The notes under the pieces were generated by a model. It was not told where the DNA came from, did not search any database, and worked only from the letters and a program-made list of their open reading frames with translations. A stretch of 31,817 nucleotides of DNA from Nitrospira sp. UBA5698. Lineage in GTDB: Bacteria > Nitrospirota > Nitrospiria > Nitrospirales > Nitrospiraceae. Where the stretch lies: the NCBI GenBank assembly GCA_002420115.1, contig DIHK01000052.1:12208-44024 (forward strand), in the 5' to 3' direction. The translations under genes were made by a program, and so were the position numbers. Position 1 is the stretch's first letter. Each line of letters begins with the position of its first letter. Shown here piece by piece: positions 30,027-31,817 of the stretch.

Positions 30027-30770
30027 ATGCTGGTTACAACGAACAACTTGCGATTCTTCACGGACACGGGAGTCGAAGTTCCCGCGGTGACGGCAGAGCA
30101 GATGCGGGAAGTGGACCGCATCGCCGGTGAAGAGACCGGGCCCAACCTGTTCCAAATGATGGAGAACGCCGGGCGCAATTTGGCGCTGCTCGCCATGGCG
30201 GTGCTTGGCGAGAAGTGGGCTGACTCACGCATCGTTGTGCTGGCCGGGAGCGGAGGCAATGGGGGAGGAGGCATCTGTGCCGCTCGCCACCTAGCCAATC
30301 ACGGCATTGACGTCCGACTCTGCCTCGCCGAGCCTGAGTCTCTTCAAGATATTCAGGCATTTCAGCGACACATCTTCCGATCCACACCTGGCAGAGAAAT
30401 CGACGCAGCCTCCTTACGTGCGGAACCGGTCGATCTGATCCTCGACGGCCTGATCGGGTACGGACTCCGCTCTGCACCGAGAAGTCCGGTTGCTGAGTTG
30501 ATTCGGTGGGCAACCGGCACCGGAGCGCCGGTTCTGGCGCTCGACGTTCCGTCTGGATTGGACTCCACAACCGGTCATAGGCCAGGAGACTCCATCCAGC
30601 CTCGTTGGACCATGACGCTGGCGCTCCCCAAGACCGGCCTGCTGCCTGAACACACCGGCCGGCTTTTCCTGGCCGACATCGGCATTCCCCTGCAGACCTA
30701 TCGCCATCTGGGCTTGTCCTATGTCAATCCGTTCGCAAAGGGTTTCTGGGTTCCGCTGATCTGCCGGTAG
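30027..30770 (+). CDS. nnrE: NAD(P)H-hydrate epimerase domain protein (YjeF N-terminal), stand-alone
   Basis: 247 codons from ATG at 30027, ribosome-binding site unclear. The Rossmann-like YjeF_N domain is complete: VTAEQMREVDRIAGEETGPN, LFQMMENAGRN, VVLAGSGGNGGGGICAARHL, LILDGLIGYGL and LALDVPSGLDS. In the epimerase the glycine loop is normally GNNGGDG with an Asp; here it is GGNGGGG (76-82), and the first Asn is also a Gly, so activity may differ. The C-terminal ADP/ATP-dependent dehydratase domain of fused Nnr is absent. Its role would be repair of hydrated NAD(P)H, or a divergent sugar-phosphate or nucleotide function. No partner NnrD lies in the window. Confidence 0.82.
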   Translation: MLVTTNNLRFFTDTGVEVPAVTAEQMREVDRIAGEETGPNLFQMMENAGRNLALLAMAVLGEKWADSRIVVLAGSGGNGGGGICAARHLANHGIDVRLCLAEPESLQDIQAFQRHIFRSTPGREIDAASLRAEPVDLILDGLIGYGLRSAPRSPVAELIRWATGTGAPVLALDVPSGLDSTTGHRPGDSIQPRWTMTLALPKTGLLPEHTGRLFLADIGIPLQTYRHLGLSYVNPFAKGFWVPLICR

Positions 30771-30882
30771 TGGCACGCCCTCGCCGGACGCGGTTCAATC
30801 CTGGCTACACCTGTTCTGTAAGACACGTCACAGACCTCGGCATGAATGCGCTGTAACATGCCATCCTCCGATGAGGGGTCAA

Positions 30883-30892
30883 AAGGAGGTGA
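30883..30892 (+). promoter_or_regulatory. Near-perfect Shine-Dalgarno site of the leader peptide
   Basis: AAGGAGGTGA, a ten-base complement of the 16S rRNA 3' end, eight bases before ATG 30901. It is the strongest such site in the window. CCTCC at 30864-30868 could pair with its GGAGG and hide it, and GGCATG/CATGCC (30838-30843, 30857-30862) form another hairpin just upstream. Confidence 0.65.
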
Positions 30893-30900
30893 GAGTAGTC

Positions 30901-30969
30901 ATGCGAAGAAAGGCAGCGTTGAATGACGCGAGCCACCATGTGGCTGTACGAGGAGCTTCGAAATGCTGA
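30901..30969 (+). CDS. 22-residue leader peptide coupled to pagL
   Basis: ATG at 30901 opens MRRKAALNDASHHVAVRGAS and KC, then TGA. It has the best ribosome-binding site in the window. Its stop overlaps the pagL start: the sequence ATGCTGA contains both, a seven-base overlap from 30963 to 30969. This is the geometry of translational coupling, in which ribosomes ending the short frame restart on the next. The peptide is basic, with no signal or membrane segment, so it is more likely a control element than a functional protein. Not recognised as a known leader. Confidence 0.6.
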   Translation: MRRKAALNDASHHVAVRGASKC

Positions 30970-31613
30970 GAAATGAGCGGCCACAAATCGGCACCTTTTT
31001 ATCACTATCGACACTCGTGATCGTAGTACTCTGGATCGAGAGCAGTGGAGCCGTAGCTCAATCCTCCTTCGAAGCGCGCGATGTGATGACCAAAGGCACG
31101 GTCGAACTCGGGGGGGCGCTGGGCTACGCGCAGGGCACGACGGTGGTTGGGAACGGCCCTTCCGCGAACCGGAGCGCTGTCTTCGTGATGCCGCGTCTCG
31201 GGATGGTCCTGACTGATCCCCTGGGAAGCAGCTGGTGGCAGGGCAATGTCGAATTCGTCGTTCAACCCGTCTTCGCCCGCTTTACCCGGCCGTTTGCGGC
31301 GGAAGCGGCAGGAGGATCGTTCCTCCTCAAATATAATTTTCTGTCGTTCGGCCGATGGGTGCCGTTCTGGGACGCCGGCGCCGGCATGATTTGGACCAAT
31401 TTGGCGCCACGAATTCCTGAGCAAAGCACCCCGTTCGAATTTGTGTTGGAAACCGGCCCCGGGGTGCATTATTTTGCGACCGATCGTATCATCTGGACCA
31501 TGGGCGTGCGGTTGCATCACATTTCCAACGCCAATCTTGGCGACCGCAATACCGGAATCAACACAGTGCTGCCCTATGTCGGGATTTCATTCTTTACACC
31601 CTGGGGCTTTTGA
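30963..31613 (+). CDS. PagL-like lipid A 3-O-deacylase / acyloxyacyl hydrolase family protein
   Basis: 216 codons from ATG at 30963; AGGAG lies eight bases upstream, inside the leader peptide. The signal peptide probably ends at AVA (residue 32). The mature part is an eight-strand-like outer-membrane barrel: TKGTVELGGALGYAQG, FVMPRLGMVLTD, WQGNVEFVVQPVFARF, SFLLKYNFLSFGRWVPFWDAGAGMIW (two segments), LETGPGVHYFA and MGVRLHHISNANLGDRNTG. The last holds His186, Ser188 and Asn189 in the PagL HxSN motif, followed by NxGxN where the catalytic Glu of Pseudomonas PagL would lie (Asn200 here). It ends in Phe, as barrels do. It would trim lipid A acyl chains in the outer membrane, part of envelope remodelling. 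Confidence 0.85.
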   Translation: MLRNERPQIGTFLSLSTLVIVVLWIESSGAVAQSSFEARDVMTKGTVELGGALGYAQGTTVVGNGPSANRSAVFVMPRLGMVLTDPLGSSWWQGNVEFVVQPVFARFTRPFAAEAAGGSFLLKYNFLSFGRWVPFWDAGAGMIWTNLAPRIPEQSTPFEFVLETGPGVHYFATDRIIWTMGVRLHHISNANLGDRNTGINTVLPYVGISFFTPWGF

Positions 31614-31629
31614 CGGAACGGAAAACCGC

Positions 31630-31817
31630 ATGGCAACCACAGGAGCCGGTTGGCTGAAACTCGGAGCGCTTCTCGCCGTCCTGGCCGGCGCCTATGCGGC
31701 GGCATCCTCGCTTGATCTCGGAGAACTGCTGAAGCCCGAGGGAATAGCCGATCAGCTCCGCGCAGCCGGTCCCTTCGGGCCATTCGTGTTCATGCTGTTA
31801 ATGGCCACGGCGGTGGT
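31630..31817 (+). CDS. DedA/TVP38-type (VTT domain) membrane protein, start only
   Basis: 62 codons from ATG at 31630, running off the right edge. The N-terminus is a hydrophobic helix (LKLGALLAVLAGAYAAASSL) and then AAGPFGPFVFMLLMATAVV, the entry to the second helix typical of TVP38/TMEM64/DedA proteins, where G-P-(F/W)-(G/A)-P-x-(V/I)-(F/Y) is common. These transport or flip lipids such as undecaprenyl phosphate or phosphatidylethanolamine. It starts 16 bases after pagL, so the two envelope-lipid genes are likely co-transcribed. Family assignment from the N-terminus only. Confidence 0.65.
   Translation, partial: MATTGAGWLKLGALLAVLAGAYAAASSLDLGELLKPEGIADQLRAAGPFGPFVFMLLMATAV

Noticed and set aside
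30771..30786. TGGCACG as the -24 box of a sigma-54 promoter before the pagL leader
   Set aside because: No GC at the required ten-base distance; spacing is one base short and the -12 box does not match.

Overview
The window looks like chromosome of a Gram-negative, autotroph-like bacterium, most plausibly a Nitrospira-type nitrite oxidiser. This rests on recollection of gene families, not on a marker gene: a Hyf-type membrane subunit pair, a homodimeric AceE pyruvate dehydrogenase operon carrying its own lipoate ligase, a DUF3179 protein, secreted cupredoxin-like proteins, many stand-alone receiver proteins and many lipoproteins. I saw no rRNA, tRNA, CRISPR array, insertion sequence or phage gene.

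Layout. Nearly everything from 1 to 15227 is on the minus strand and nearly everything from 15813 to the end is on the plus strand, so 15228-15812 is a divergent control region. Minus side, read in the direction of transcription: (i) 15227-9004 is the operon aceE - E2 - lpd - lipoate ligase, the complete pyruvate dehydrogenase complex plus the enzyme family that attaches its lipoyl cofactor; (ii) 8548-5501 is a small zinc-ribbon protein, a membrane histidine kinase and an NtrC-type sigma-54 response regulator; (iii) 5140-2899 is a string of small genes: a DUF4398-like lipoprotein, a two-helix membrane protein interrupted by an in-frame TGA, a TPR-like protein and two unknowns, headed by a possible -24/-12 promoter; (iv) 2765-1 is a 35-residue single-helix microprotein followed by hyfB and hyfC, the latter running off the window.

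Plus side: a group of secreted proteins (15813-18124: cupredoxin-like, a broken secreted protein, a DUF1080-like protein); a signalling stretch (18161-21195: receiver remnant, PilZ protein, zinc-ribbon protein, two related receiver-only proteins); a truncated glycerophosphodiesterase remnant on the minus strand; a trio of thioredoxin-like, carboxymuconolactone-decarboxylase-like and DUF3179 proteins (22045-23840); an envelope group (23946-26471: two coiled-coil lipoproteins, a beta-barrel protein, a Slp-type lipoprotein with a Gly/Tyr-rich tail); a decayed minus-strand gene joined to the end of that group; a GAF-AAA+-Fis sigma-54 activator (27067-28614); STAS and TPR proteins; a stand-alone NAD(P)H-hydrate epimerase domain; a PagL-like lipid A deacylase preceded by a translationally coupled leader peptide; and the start of a DedA/TVP38-type membrane protein.

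Two themes stand out. First, envelope surveillance: two sigma-54 activators, one kinase and about a dozen exported proteins or lipoproteins. Second, local gene decay: between 16.6 and 26.9 kb at least four genes are truncated, frameshifted or stopped, while neighbouring operons are intact. No single strikingly new system is evident. The best candidates for follow-up are the kinase/regulator/lipoprotein module at 3469-8548, the leader peptide coupled to pagL, and the microprotein ahead of hyfB.
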